Shown here one piece after another: positions 1 through 11,351 of a DNA stretch of 64,000 nucleotides. Every line of letters begins with the position of its first letter. The stretch's first letter is position 1. Position numbers and translations under genes: made by a program. The stretch lies in assembly GCA_035944135.1 (NCBI GenBank), contig DASZBM010000003.1, positions 1-64,000 on the forward strand, written 5' to 3'. The DNA comes from Acidobacteriaceae bacterium. GTDB taxonomy: Bacteria; Acidobacteriota; Terriglobia; Terriglobales; Acidobacteriaceae. Below the pieces are notes generated by a model, which was not told the origin of the DNA, did not search any database, and was given only the letters and a program-made list of their open reading frames with translations.

Positions 1-636
1 AGCTTCCTGCCCAAGCCCGTCACCGGCGTGAATGGCTCGGGCATGCACACCAACGTGTCGGTCACCAAGGACGGCAAGAACATCTTCTGGGATCCCAACG
101 GTCTCGAGAAGGTCTCCGGCTTCGCTTGGGACTTCGTCGACCGCATCCTCTCGGCCGGCAACGACATCTGCCTGCTGCTGAACGCTTCGGTCAACGCCTA
201 TCGCCGTCTCGACCCGCACTTCGAGGCACCGAACCAGATCATGGCTTCGCCGGTCGACCGTGGCTCCATGGTTCGCATCCCCATCGGCAACGAGAAGTCG
301 GCGCGCGTCGAGGTTCGTTCCGTCGGCCCGGACGCCAATCCATACCTGGTGATGCTCTCGGTCTTCAAGACGGGCCTCACCGGCAAGATCGCGCAGATCC
401 CCAACCTGCGCCAGGCCAAGCGCTATCTGCCGGACAACATCTACACCGCGCTCGACGACTTCCGCAACTCCGAGTGGACGACCGCTCTGCTCGGCGCCGA
501 CGTGAAGGCGCGTTACGCCGACCTCAAGCAGGGCTCAGCGGACCGCTGCCCGCGCCTGCTTGGAACCATCGTCAAGGGCTGCGAAGTCCAGTTCCATCAC
601 GACGTCTACAACCAGCTCCTCTGGGGCCAGTTCTAA
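1..636 (+). CDS. glnA: Glutamine synthetase, C-terminal part (truncated by window start)
   Basis: This is the C-terminal 211 residues of a glutamine synthetase, which makes glutamine from glutamate, ammonia and ATP in the cytoplasm. The frame is open from the first base. The GS signature NGSGMHTN is near the start, followed by the R-R-L-D-P-H-F-E-A-P-N segment, the S-M-V-R-I-P substrate/nucleotide loop and the E-V-R-S-V-G-P-D-A-N-P-Y stretch. No tyrosine adenylylation loop of the NLYDLPP type is visible, so control by adenylylation looks unlikely from this part. The C-terminus (from about residue 135 of the visible part) is less like the E. coli enzyme. A strong hairpin terminator follows directly, so this is probably the last gene of its transcript. 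The N-terminal half is outside the window. Confidence 0.93.
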   Translation, partial: SFLPKPVTGVNGSGMHTNVSVTKDGKNIFWDPNGLEKVSGFAWDFVDRILSAGNDICLLLNASVNAYRRLDPHFEAPNQIMASPVDRGSMVRIPIGNEKSARVEVRSVGPDANPYLVMLSVFKTGLTGKIAQIPNLRQAKRYLPDNIYTALDDFRNSEWTTALLGADVKARYADLKQGSADRCPRLLGTIVKGCEVQFHHDVYNQLLWGQF

Positions 637-658
637 ACCCCTGAAAACCGCATCTCAA

Positions 659-692
659 CGGAGAGACCGGATCGTTCGGTCTCTCCGTTTTT
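659..692 (+). terminator. Rho-independent terminator after glnA
   Basis: An 11-bp perfect stem (659-669 with 677-687, arm CGGAGAGACCG) encloses a 7-base loop and is followed by five T residues (688-692). It lies 22 bases after the glnA stop codon. Confidence 0.9.
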
Positions 693-783
693 ATGCCCGG
701 ATTTCGGTGATTTATGCCGAAAATTCTTGGTTTTCACGGTTCAGGACGTTACCATAGAGTTACCCAAACCCACTGGAGGCAGC

Positions 784-1053
784 ATGGCTATACCCAAGTC
801 CCCCACCTCGACAGAGAAGAAGCCCAGCACCCGCAAGGCTCCGGCACGCAAAACGACCGCAAAGGTCGAGGCGGCCCCTGTCGTCGAAAAGCACATCGAA
901 AACCATCACATCGAAAATCATATAGACAAGCACATCCCAAGCTATGAGGAGATCGCCCGTCTCGCCGAGCAGTACTGGGTCGAGCGCGGCCGTCCGTTCG
1001 GTTCGCCGGAAGTCGATTGGCTCCGCGCCGTGGAAACTCTGCAGGCAGCTTAA
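784..1053 (+). CDS. DUF2934 domain protein with His/Asn-rich linker
   Basis: An 89-residue protein. The C-terminal 40 residues (I-A-R-L-A-E-Q-Y-W-V-E-R-G-R-P-F-G-S-P-E-V-D-W-L-R-A-V) match the DUF2934 pattern of a helix followed by E-x-G-R-P-x-G-S-x-x-x-D-W. The N-terminal 35 residues are Lys/Ala/Thr/Pro-rich and probably disordered. Between the two is a short repeat of HIENH type (KHIENHHIENHIDKHI). I chose the ATG at 784 because GGAGG sits 4 bases upstream (775-779); a GTG at 727 lacks such a site. The function of DUF2934 is unknown. The basic N-terminus could bind nucleic acid, but that is inference. Confidence 0.75.
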   Translation: MAIPKSPTSTEKKPSTRKAPARKTTAKVEAAPVVEKHIENHHIENHIDKHIPSYEEIARLAEQYWVERGRPFGSPEVDWLRAVETLQAA

Positions 1054-1061
1054 AGATTTCG

Positions 1062-1086
1062 CGCGGCGCAGCCCCATCGCGCCGCG
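1062..1086 (+). terminator. Possible terminator hairpin after DUF2934 gene
   Basis: An 8-bp G+C-only inverted repeat (1062-1069, 1079-1086) lies 9 bases after the DUF2934 stop. There is no T tract, so it could equally be a pause or mRNA-stability hairpin. Confidence 0.35.
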
Positions 1087-1215
1087 TATCAACTTCTTCC
1101 GTGCCGGATTCCTGGTTACCAGAAGTCTATTGACGCCAAAACGACTCTGCCTCATGCTCCACATCACAGGTCTCCCTCCTGCTTGATGGAGCGGTAAGAC
1201 TGAGGTCGTCCTTCT

Positions 1216-2001
1216 GTGGCGCAGTACGAAAGCTCTCCCCTCCTCATTCCCTTTACAGCTCTTGGCGTTCTTCTAGCGATCGGCCTTGTTGTCGGCGGTC
1301 TTCTGCTTGGCACTCGCATTCGCGACTTCAAGCGTGCCGACCGCTACGTCGAAGTCAAAGGCCTCGTCGAGCGCACGGTCAAGTCCGACAGCGCCACTTG
1401 GCCTATCAGTTTCAGCGAGGCCGGAGACAGCCTGCCAACGGTCTTCGCTGCCAGCGAGAAGGACAAGGCAGCCGTTATCGCGTTCCTGCAGGCGCAGGGC
1501 TTCTCGCCCGCCGACGTGACCCTCGGCAGCATCTCGGTCACGGACCGCTCCACCCAGCAGTTCAATAACAACAACCATGGTCCGCGTTTTGTGGTCGACC
1601 AAACCATCACGGTCCAGAGCAACGATGTCGATAAAGTCGCCGCCGCAAACAGCCATACCGCGGATCTCATTCGAGCTGGAATCGTCATCCAGTCCGGCGG
1701 TAACGGCATCGGCGGCGGCGGTGGCGGCGTCATTTACAAATTCAACGGCCTGAACGCCCTCAAGCCGGACATGATCACGGAGGCGACGCGCAACGCCCGC
1801 GCCTCAGCCGACCGCTTCGCTGCCGACTCGGGCTCGCAGGTCGGAGCCATCCGCAGCGCGGAACAGGGGGTCTTCTCAATCTCAGCCGCCAATGCCGGCT
1901 CGAGCACGGGAGATGACGGCGGCTTCGATCAGCAGGCAGACTCCAGCATCATGAAAAAGGTTCGTGTCGTTTCGACGATCGATTACTACCTCGTGAACTG
2001 A
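1216..2001 (+). CDS. SIMPL domain (DUF541) membrane-anchored protein
   Basis: A 261-residue protein starting with GTG. Residues 10-32 form one hydrophobic N-terminal segment (signal anchor). The rest reads as a SIMPL/DUF541 domain: V-E-V-K-G-L-V-E-R-T-V-K-S-D near the start, a central beta-rich part with V-D-Q-T-I-T-V-Q-S-N-D-V-D-K-V, and an A-R-A-S-A-D-R-F-A helix near residue 195. A Gly-rich loop (GIGGGGGG) lies around residue 165. SIMPL proteins are periplasmic and some form oligomers, but their role is mostly undefined. It appears monocistronic, with about 110 bases before icd. Confidence 0.8.
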   Translation: MAQYESSPLLIPFTALGVLLAIGLVVGGLLLGTRIRDFKRADRYVEVKGLVERTVKSDSATWPISFSEAGDSLPTVFAASEKDKAAVIAFLQAQGFSPADVTLGSISVTDRSTQQFNNNNHGPRFVVDQTITVQSNDVDKVAAANSHTADLIRAGIVIQSGGNGIGGGGGGVIYKFNGLNALKPDMITEATRNARASADRFAADSGSQVGAIRSAEQGVFSISAANAGSSTGDDGGFDQQADSSIMKKVRVVSTIDYYLVN

Positions 2002-2113
2002 CGCCGTCCGCCGACTTATCAAGCCCGCACGGTTATCGCGCACCCGCGTTGCCATTCGTTCCGCCGCTTTGTTAGCTTGACCAAATCCCCGAAATTCCCC
2101 GAGGAGCCAGCTC

Positions 2114-3517
<1,404 letters not shown>

Positions 3518-3554
3518 CGCTATCGGACCATGCGAGGAAGAAAGCGAGGCAGCG

Positions 3555-3920
3555 ATGATTACTGGCGGCAACGCAACTCTCTATGTCTCGAGCGTGAGCG
3601 CCTCGGTGAAGTTCTACACCGAGGTGCTTGCGCTCAAACTTATTGCGCACTACGACGAACACTGGGCGACTGTCCGTGCCGGTGAAACCCTGACCCTTGG
3701 CCTGGACCCTCGCGGCAACAATGGCCCGCCAGGCGCAAAGGGCACCATCGAGATTGGCCTCGAAATCGACGAGCCAATCGGCAACGCCGTCCAGCGCCTC
3801 ACCGCCGCTGGCGTCCGCTTCGACGGCGAAGTGAAGCGCACACCCAACGGCAACTTCGTCTCCTTCCACGACCCGGATGGCAACCCGTTGTACCTCTGGG
3901 AAACCGTGAAGTGGGATTGA
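3555..3920 (+). CDS. VOC (glyoxalase/bleomycin resistance) family protein
   Basis: A 121-residue single-module VOC protein. The N-terminal unit reads T-L-Y-V-S-S-V-S-A-S-V-K-F-Y-T-E-V-L, and the C-terminal unit ends S-F-H-D-P-D-G-N-P-L-Y-L-W-E, the usual family signature with the last Glu as a potential metal ligand. The substrate cannot be told from sequence; members include glyoxalases, dioxygenases and antibiotic-binding proteins. It lies 37 bases after icd on the same strand and may be co-transcribed with it. Confidence 0.85.
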   Translation: MITGGNATLYVSSVSASVKFYTEVLALKLIAHYDEHWATVRAGETLTLGLDPRGNNGPPGAKGTIEIGLEIDEPIGNAVQRLTAAGVRFDGEVKRTPNGNFVSFHDPDGNPLYLWETVKWD

Positions 3921-4014
3921 GCGAGGATAGGGAACGCACCTTTGTGGAATAGATCGTCAGTTGGGTGTCAGTTAGGATTCGCTTGATTTCCTAAAGCGGG
4001 TGACCCTGTCGCGC

Positions 4015-4396
4015 ATGGATCGTAACGAATTAGCGCACCGACATTTGCTTTCCCTCATTTCTAGGAAGAGATCCCAAGACTGGGGTTCCCGTATCTCCGC
4101 AAAACTTTCTCGCAGATCGAGAGGTCATTCGCTCACTGGTTCTCGCGAAGGAAGCTATCGGTGGAGTTCGAAGGCGTCCGGCTCAAGCCGTCGAGGAGCT
4201 TCCAAGGGCTGGCAAGCCGTGGACACAGAGCGAAGACCAACAGCTTCAGTCGGCTTTTGCCGCTGGGGCCTCGCTCATGGATCTTCAGAGCGCCCACGGC
4301 CGATCCGACGGTGGCATTTTGTCTCGACTGGTGCGATTAGGCTTAGTGAACTCTAGAGATGAAGCGATAGCTATGTTCAATAAAGATTCGGCTTGA
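4015..4396 (+). pseudogene. Frameshifted small gene with C-terminal GR-x-x-G-I-x-SRL-x-x-LGL domain
   Basis: No intact gene spans this stretch, but two frames join into one plausible protein of about 126 residues. From ATG 4015, frame 1 reads MDRNELAHRHLLSLIS. From about 4064, frame 2 continues GRDPKTGVPVSP-Q-N-F-L-A-D-R-E-V-I-R-S-L-V-L-A-K-E-A-I and then G-K-P-W-T-Q-S-E-D, ending G-R-S-D-G-G-I-L-S-R-L-V-R-L-G-L-V and a TGA at 4394-4396. The W-T-x-x-E-D ... GR-x-x-G-A-I-x-S-R-L-x-x-L-G-L pattern is a familiar C-terminal helix-turn-helix-like motif in small bacterial hypothetical proteins and some helicases. Frame 2 alone has no start codon after its upstream stop (4031-4033). Skipping one base near 4060-4064 restores the frame. 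It could be a recent pseudogene, a sequence error, or less likely a programmed shift. Confidence 0.6.
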
Positions 4397-4408
4397 CGAG
4401 GTCGCAAG

Positions 4409-6180
<1,772 letters not shown>

Positions 6181-6185
6181 CCCAC

Positions 6186-6214
6186 GAAGCACTCGATGGC
6201 GGCCGGAGTGCTTC
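6186..6214 (+). terminator. Hairpin after mdh
   Basis: A perfect 9-bp inverted repeat (GAAGCACTC at 6186-6194, its complement at 6206-6214) begins 6 bases after the mdh stop. It has no T tract. The ATG at 6196 that would lengthen the next gene lies inside its loop, which argues against that start. Confidence 0.45.
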
Positions 6215-6252
6215 ACAATCGCGCTCCGGCCCGCATCGACTATGGGGACGGC

Positions 6253-7368
6253 TTGAACACGAGAGACAAGGCGCAGGGAAAGCAGGAGTTCTTTGGTGTG
6301 CAGTCGTTGCGAGCCGTCGCCGCGCTTCTGGTTGTGGCGGGCCATTCCACTGATTTCCTGCTAAGTCAGAATGGCTGGGTGCCAGGCTCGCTCTCGTGGC
6401 TTCACGGCCCGGCTGGTGTTGACATCTTCTTCGTGATTAGCGGTTTTGTGATGATGATTTCTTCACAGCGCCTTATCACACGCGCTCATCCCAGCCGTCT
6501 CTTTCTATGGCGAAGGATCATCCGCATCGTTCCGCTCTATTGGCTGCTGACCCTCGCCCGCGTGGTCATTGTCTCCATTAAGCCAAGCCTAAGTCTGCAC
6601 GCGCACTCCGGACCATGGAACATTGTGTCCTCGTTCCTCTTCATTCCCTCGCGCGCCAGCTACGGAGAAATCCGCCCAGTCATCTCCGTCGGCTGGACAC
6701 TAAACTTCGAGATGTTTTTCTATCTCGTATTCGCCGTCAGTTTGGCCTATGGACGTCGCATGATGCGCGTACTTGTTCCCGCCATGCTGGTGGTGTCCAT
6801 CGTCGGCGTCTTCCGCATGGAAGCGTGGCCTGCGTGGACTGCGCTTGCCGATCCAATCGTCTTGGAATTTCTTGCCGGTGTTGGTCTCGCAGTCCTGACG
6901 ATGCGTTCCCTGAAGCACTCCAAAATGCCGCTCTCCAAAGTGGCGGCCGTTGCAGGTCTCGTAGCAGGGTTCGCGGGTCTCTTCCTTCTCGTACCTGGCG
7001 CAGGTCCAATTTTTCGCCCGGCAACGTGGGGCATCTCAGCCTTGCTCATAGTGTCCGCTGTCGTGTCTCTTGAGCCGGTGCTTGCGAAAAAACTTCCGCC
7101 GTGGCTGCTCCTGCTTGGTGACGCCTCGTATTCTATCTACCTCGTTCAAACGTTCATCTTTCCTGTAATTCACATCATTATCGGGCGAGTACGCCCCGCA
7201 TTTGTACAGCAGCAACCTGTTGAAGCTGGCGTGCTCATGATGATCCTTTCCATCATCGCCACCTCCATCGCCGGAGTCCTGATCTATCGGTTGATTGAAA
7301 GGCCGATCACCACGGCTCTTCGCCAGCGCGTCGGTGTCCAACAGCCCGTCCCTGTAGCGCCAGCATGA
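6253..7368 (+). CDS. Acyltransferase 3 family membrane protein
   Basis: An integral membrane O-acyltransferase of the OafA/acyltransferase-3 type (371 residues from the TTG at 6253), with about ten hydrophobic segments. Family motifs are F-F-G-V-Q-S-L-R-A-V-A-A-L-L-V-V-A-G-H, containing the essential His, then G-V-D-I-F-F-V-I-S-G-F. An R-L-I-E-R-P-I motif lies at the C-terminus. Such enzymes acetylate or succinylate cell-surface polysaccharides or lipids; the substrate is unknown here. The TTG start has GGGGACG 3-9 bases upstream. The alternative ATG at 6196 sits in the mdh hairpin loop. Its TGA overlaps the ATG of the next membrane protein by four bases, suggesting translational coupling. 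Confidence 0.88.
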   Translation: MNTRDKAQGKQEFFGVQSLRAVAALLVVAGHSTDFLLSQNGWVPGSLSWLHGPAGVDIFFVISGFVMMISSQRLITRAHPSRLFLWRRIIRIVPLYWLLTLARVVIVSIKPSLSLHAHSGPWNIVSSFLFIPSRASYGEIRPVISVGWTLNFEMFFYLVFAVSLAYGRRMMRVLVPAMLVVSIVGVFRMEAWPAWTALADPIVLEFLAGVGLAVLTMRSLKHSKMPLSKVAAVAGLVAGFAGLFLLVPGAGPIFRPATWGISALLIVSAVVSLEPVLAKKLPPWLLLLGDASYSIYLVQTFIFPVIHIIIGRVRPAFVQQQPVEAGVLMMILSIIATSIAGVLIYRLIERPITTALRQRVGVQQPVPVAPA

Positions 7369-8654
7369 AGACACGGTTCGCCGCCACTCTCGGACTCTCG
7401 CTGACAGTCATTGCGCCGCTGTTGTCTCTCTTCTTTATCTTCCACGCCCGTCCGCTGCCGTCCTTCGGAGACTATGTCGAATGGACTTATCACGGCGTTC
7501 TCCTGCGCGATCTGCTGAGCGGACATCCCCAGCCCGCCTACTTACTCAAGCACTATCCCGTGCCCAACAGCCTGACCACCGTTGGGCTTGGGATTCTCAT
7601 GCTCGTATTGCCCTGGAAGCTCGCCGCCAAAGTGTGGCTCGTCTGCGAGATTGTTCTCGGCATCCTCAGCGCGTTTGCCCTGCAGAGAGCAGCCCGGAGT
7701 GAAGCCAGTTGGCACCTTCCTGTCTTTATCTCCGCCGTGGTTCTCGGTCTCAACTTCTGGGCAGGCTTCACAAACTTCATGTTCGGTTTGTACTTCGCCA
7801 TGCTCCTTTGCTCTCTGCTCCTCAAGGAATCAGAGAGTCGCTGGAAATACGGGTTGCTGCTGACATTGGCTTTCTTCAGTCATCTCATCCCGTGCGCCTT
7901 TGCCACCCTCGCCTTGTTCCTCTATGCGGTCGATCGCCGGCGCTTGCGGCTGCTTTGGCAGATTTGGCCGGTCTTGCTACTCACTGCAGGCTACTTCGTT
8001 GGGAAGCTCCTGCACGGCAATGTCGACGCGCACGCTGGAATGGTTGCGTCCGTCTCGGCGAGGTCGCCGGCGTTTGTTGCATTCAAGATCAACACGTTCC
8101 TCAAGGGTTGGGGCTTTATCAATCCTGCGCTGGGGCCGAGCGACTCCGTCCTTCTGAAGCTCGCGGGCAGCAAGATCTTTATATTGTTGTTTGCTGCCAA
8201 TGCAGTCGTTGCGTTAGCGATGTTTCTTCTGCTCTCAAATCGCGGTACGAATTCTCTCAAGACACACGATCAGCAGCGCTTCCTCTGGCACGCCATCATT
8301 ATTTTCTTCGGCTGCGCACTGTTGATGCCCGGCGCGGCGGCCGGCATATCCGATCCAGGAGCGCGCATGATGCAGATCGCCGTGTGGCCAGGCATCCTGC
8401 TCCTCACCACGCGCAGCCGATGGGCGTCCTCTGCGATCCTCTTTTGCGCCGCCCTCCTTCTCGCCGCAAACGTTTCGCTGATCGCGCTGGTCGCAAACCA
8501 TCCGCCCCAAGGCGGTTTACAAAGCGGTTTGCAGCCGCATATCCGGGAATTCGCTCACGTCTACTATGCCGATCGCTGGGGCTTCTGCGACGTCGTAGAC
8601 CGCGGCGTCATGAACCGCAACATCTATCCCACGGCAATATTCCTGAAAAGGTAG
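7365..8654 (+). CDS. Polytopic membrane protein of unknown function
   Basis: A 429-residue protein with about nine to eleven hydrophobic helices and an extracytoplasmic-looking loop after TM1 (R-P-L-P-S-F-G-D-Y-V-E-W). The layout, with an acidic residue after TM1, resembles GT-C type glycosyltransferases, but no diagnostic motif is seen, so that is only a suggestion. It overlaps the acyltransferase gene by ATGA and so probably works on the same surface glycan. Confidence 0.7.
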   Translation: MKTRFAATLGLSLTVIAPLLSLFFIFHARPLPSFGDYVEWTYHGVLLRDLLSGHPQPAYLLKHYPVPNSLTTVGLGILMLVLPWKLAAKVWLVCEIVLGILSAFALQRAARSEASWHLPVFISAVVLGLNFWAGFTNFMFGLYFAMLLCSLLLKESESRWKYGLLLTLAFFSHLIPCAFATLALFLYAVDRRRLRLLWQIWPVLLLTAGYFVGKLLHGNVDAHAGMVASVSARSPAFVAFKINTFLKGWGFINPALGPSDSVLLKLAGSKIFILLFAANAVVALAMFLLLSNRGTNSLKTHDQQRFLWHAIIIFFGCALLMPGAAAGISDPGARMMQIAVWPGILLLTTRSRWASSAILFCAALLLAANVSLIALVANHPPQGGLQSGLQPHIREFAHVYYADRWGFCDVVDRGVMNRNIYPTAIFLKR

Positions 8655-8719
8655 GCGCCGCATAGCCTACAGCTATCGCTTACTCAGGCATCATCCTGGA
8701 ACCGTCCGTCGGTGCTCCT

Positions 8720-9481
8720 CTAGTGACGGAATTCCACGCCGCGCCCCAGCACCACCACAAACAGCGCCACGATCACCATCGCTGTTACCCACAGCACGCG
8801 CGAGGGCTTCACAATCAGCGGCTGCTCTACATTGAACTTCGGCAGAAACACGTCCGCCCACAGCAGTCCCGAGAAGCCCCCAAACACAGCCGGAATTGTC
8901 GAGATCAGCAGCAGCTTCACTCCCATCGGGTCGAGCGCTCCTGCGATGCAGTCCGTCGCACACGCGGCGCAATATGCCAGCCGCGCCAGCGTGTTGTAAT
9001 CGCGGCGCCTCGTCAGGAATGGGTGTATCTCCATCGCAATCAGCCGCAGAAAGCTGACGTACAGCAAGACTCCGAAGATTGCCATGAGGATCCGAAATCC
9101 GACATAGTGCGGCAAGCCCGCAATCACTTGCTCCCAATCGCCCACTCCCAGCGCGCCTGAAAACAGGAAGTACCCCGCGCCCGAGAGCAGATTCAGCGCC
9201 CCGAAGATCCAGAAAAAGTACCTCTGGTTGGCGCGCCTTCCCGATGCGATCGAGATCATCATCGAAACAACTCCGACAACCAGATTCGCAATCGTTCCGC
9301 CAGCATCCACCAGCCTATCGGGCCTCACACTCGAGAGATGATTGCTCGTCAACTCCGTCACTACGTCGCCACGCAACCACGCCGTCACGCCATGCCCGAC
9401 GCCCTCGTGCAGCGTGGTCGCGAGGCACACGGCAATCGCCGCCATACTCACAACGGATGCCCTGCTATGCTGCGCTTCCAT
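8720..9481 (-). CDS. M50-like membrane protein with H-E-x-x-x-H motif
   Basis: A 253-residue integral membrane protein with six or so hydrophobic segments. The first helix contains L-H-E-G-V-G-H-G (H25, E26, H30 from the ATG at 9481). This looks like the zinc site of M50 intramembrane proteases but has one extra residue: H-E-x-x-x-H, not H-E-x-x-H. A later D-A-G-G-T-I-A-N-L-V-V-G segment recalls the A-G-P-x-x-N segment of M50 enzymes. Protease activity is uncertain. It is divergent from the next gene with only about 70 bases between starts. Confidence 0.65.
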   Translation of the reverse strand: MEAQHSRASVVSMAAIAVCLATTLHEGVGHGVTAWLRGDVVTELTSNHLSSVRPDRLVDAGGTIANLVVGVVSMMISIASGRRANQRYFFWIFGALNLLSGAGYFLFSGALGVGDWEQVIAGLPHYVGFRILMAIFGVLLYVSFLRLIAMEIHPFLTRRRDYNTLARLAYCAACATDCIAGALDPMGVKLLLISTIPAVFGGFSGLLWADVFLPKFNVEQPLIVKPSRVLWVTAMVIVALFVVVLGRGVEFRH

Positions 9482-9550
9482 GCTGACCAATGTACTTGGT
9501 GTCGCGGTTCTATGAACCGCTGTTCATCGCTCTGTGGCACCATAGTGAGC

Positions 9551-10435
9551 ATGAATTCGCCTGTGGCGCGCATGGGCCGCTGGATGTGCTTTTTCCTGAC
9601 AGCCCTGATTGTTCTCGCGCTGGCGCCGACTCGTCTGCAGGCACAGGGGCCGCCGTATCAAACCGATGATCCGGTTCCCGTCGACTTTCAGCACTATGAG
9701 TTCTATATTTTCGGTGCGGCCGACGGCACGCCGGTGGAGATGGACTCGACCGGTCCGGCGTTCGAGTTCAATTGGGGTGCGCTCCCTCGACTTCAGATCC
9801 ACGGAATACTCTCTTGGGGTTCTATTAATCCGTCCAACAAGACTGTCTACGCACCGGCAGGCACGGGCCCTAGCGCATTTGGCCTGATCGATACGGAGCT
9901 GGGAACGAAGGTAGCCTTCATCAAAGAGTCTCCTCATGTCCCGCAGATTGGAACCTTTCCGATGTATGAGCTTCCGACCGGCAGCTATGACCGTGGCCTT
10001 GGTGTAGGCAAGGCGTGGTTCAAGATTCCCATCTGGCTGCAAAAGAACAAAGGCGACTGGCTGTTCGACGGCGGAGTCGGATACGTAGTCGTTCCCCAGA
10101 CCGATTACAGAAACTACTGGTATACAGGCTGGCTTATTAAACGCAAACTCAGCGAACGATTGGAACTCGGTGCTGAAGTCTTCGGGCATCAGAAGGAGGG
10201 ATTTGCAACGGCGCAGACGGAGGGTTCCACCCTGATCGATGTCGGCGGTTACTACCACTTCAAGAAACACCCGGGAGAACAATTCCTGTTTTGTTATGGG
10301 CATTCCATTGCCGGGCAGACGGAGAACTATGCGTACCTTGGTATGTACTGGACCTGGGGCAAAGGCCCCGAAGACAAAGACAAAGACACGAAGTCCGACA
10401 CTAACCAACAACTCTTCCGCAGCATGATGCCTTAG
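9551..10435 (+). CDS. Secreted outer-membrane-like protein
   Basis: A 294-residue protein with an N-terminal signal peptide (about residues 1-30, ending L-Q-A-Q-G). The mature part is rich in aromatic, alternating-hydrophobicity strands (for example F-E-F-N-W-G, W-L-F-D-G-G-V-G-Y-V-V-V, Y-A-Y-L-G-M-Y-W-T-W), as expected of a beta-barrel or transporter-type outer-membrane protein. The C-terminus ends in a charged D-K-D-K-D-T tail. I chose ATG 9551; ATG 9512 is in frame and possible. It is the first gene of a probable three-gene operon with two small membrane proteins. Confidence 0.7.
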   Translation: MNSPVARMGRWMCFFLTALIVLALAPTRLQAQGPPYQTDDPVPVDFQHYEFYIFGAADGTPVEMDSTGPAFEFNWGALPRLQIHGILSWGSINPSNKTVYAPAGTGPSAFGLIDTELGTKVAFIKESPHVPQIGTFPMYELPTGSYDRGLGVGKAWFKIPIWLQKNKGDWLFDGGVGYVVVPQTDYRNYWYTGWLIKRKLSERLELGAEVFGHQKEGFATAQTEGSTLIDVGGYYHFKKHPGEQFLFCYGHSIAGQTENYAYLGMYWTWGKGPEDKDKDTKSDTNQQLFRSMMP

Positions 10436-10446
10436 CCACTCAAAAC

Positions 10447-10998
10447 ATGGAAATCACTCTCCGCAGCGTACTCACGATTATTCACGGCATGGGATTCGGC
10501 GCGCTCTTTCTGCTCGCCTTCTCCGGCGCCTTTTTTGAGCTCGTGCGCATCGGGCAGGGAAGCGGGTCCCCGGCGAACGAACGAGCCGTGCGCCTCTACC
10601 TGCTGGCGATGACCATCCTTGCCTGGCTGACCGTGCTCACTGGCGCGTACATCATCTATCCCTGGTATCGCGCCGTTGCTCCTCCCGGTGCCGATCTCGC
10701 GAGTTATCCGCAGGCTTTTCTCAAGTCCCAGCCCACCACCATCGGCTGGCACTCGCTCGGCATGGAGTGGAAGGAACACGTTGCCTGGATCGCCCCCATC
10801 GCGATCACCATGGTCACGGCCGTTTTCTTTCACTATGGACGTCAGCTTCGCAACCATCTCCCTCTCCGGCGTGCCGTCCTTGTCTTCGTGGCCGTTGCAT
10901 TTTTCGCGGCGGCCATCGCCGGCTTCTCCGGCGCCATGATCAACAAATACGCGCCCGTCCAGGGCGGACACCTCTTCCATCTCCTCCGCGGAGCATGA
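10447..10998 (+). CDS. Hypothetical membrane protein (about five TM)
   Basis: A 183-residue protein with about five hydrophobic helices. His residues occur in I-I-H-G-M-G-F-G (TM1) and in loops (G-W-H-S-L-G-M-E-W-K-E-H). Such a pattern occurs in heme or metal-binding membrane proteins but is not diagnostic. It starts 11 bases after the outer-membrane-like gene, and its TGA overlaps the next ATG (ATGA). I do not recognise the family. Confidence 0.7.
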   Translation: MEITLRSVLTIIHGMGFGALFLLAFSGAFFELVRIGQGSGSPANERAVRLYLLAMTILAWLTVLTGAYIIYPWYRAVAPPGADLASYPQAFLKSQPTTIGWHSLGMEWKEHVAWIAPIAITMVTAVFFHYGRQLRNHLPLRRAVLVFVAVAFFAAAIAGFSGAMINKYAPVQGGHLFHLLRGA

Positions 10999-11345
10999 CC
11001 TTGCACCATCCCTCGTCCACGAACGAACTCGACCCCACGCTTCCCAACGGCTTCGGCGCCGCCGCAATTCTCGCTGCGGGCATTGGCTGCTTTTCGCTCG
11101 GTGTGCTCACCGTTGCCGGCGACGCATCAAAGTCCTTCGCACGCCATCTGATCCTCTACACGCGCACCGGCCCGCTCTCCGGAGTCACCACAGCCGCGAT
11201 CGCAATCTGGCTTCTTGCGTGGATTCTGCTCTGGTCCCGCTGGCGCACTCGCGAGGTCGCGCTCCGTCCCATCCTCGTAGGCGCATTCGTCCTGCTCGCG
11301 CTGTCTCTGCTTCTCACCTTTCCACCCATCATCGAGCTCTTTTGA
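10995..11345 (+). CDS. Hypothetical membrane protein (three TM)
   Basis: A 116-residue protein with three hydrophobic segments (about residues 20-42, 60-80, 92-112). ATG 10995 overlaps the stop of the preceding gene by four bases, so the two are probably translated together and may form one complex. No recognised domain. A strong terminator follows at once. Confidence 0.68.
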   Translation: MTLHHPSSTNELDPTLPNGFGAAAILAAGIGCFSLGVLTVAGDASKSFARHLILYTRTGPLSGVTTAAIAIWLLAWILLWSRWRTREVALRPILVGAFVLLALSLLLTFPPIIELF

Positions 11346-11351
11346 AGACAA

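Noticed and set aside
6196-6252. ATG at 6196 as start of the acyltransferase
   Set aside because: It lies in the loop of the mdh hairpin and has no SD; TTG 6253 has GGGGACG upstream.
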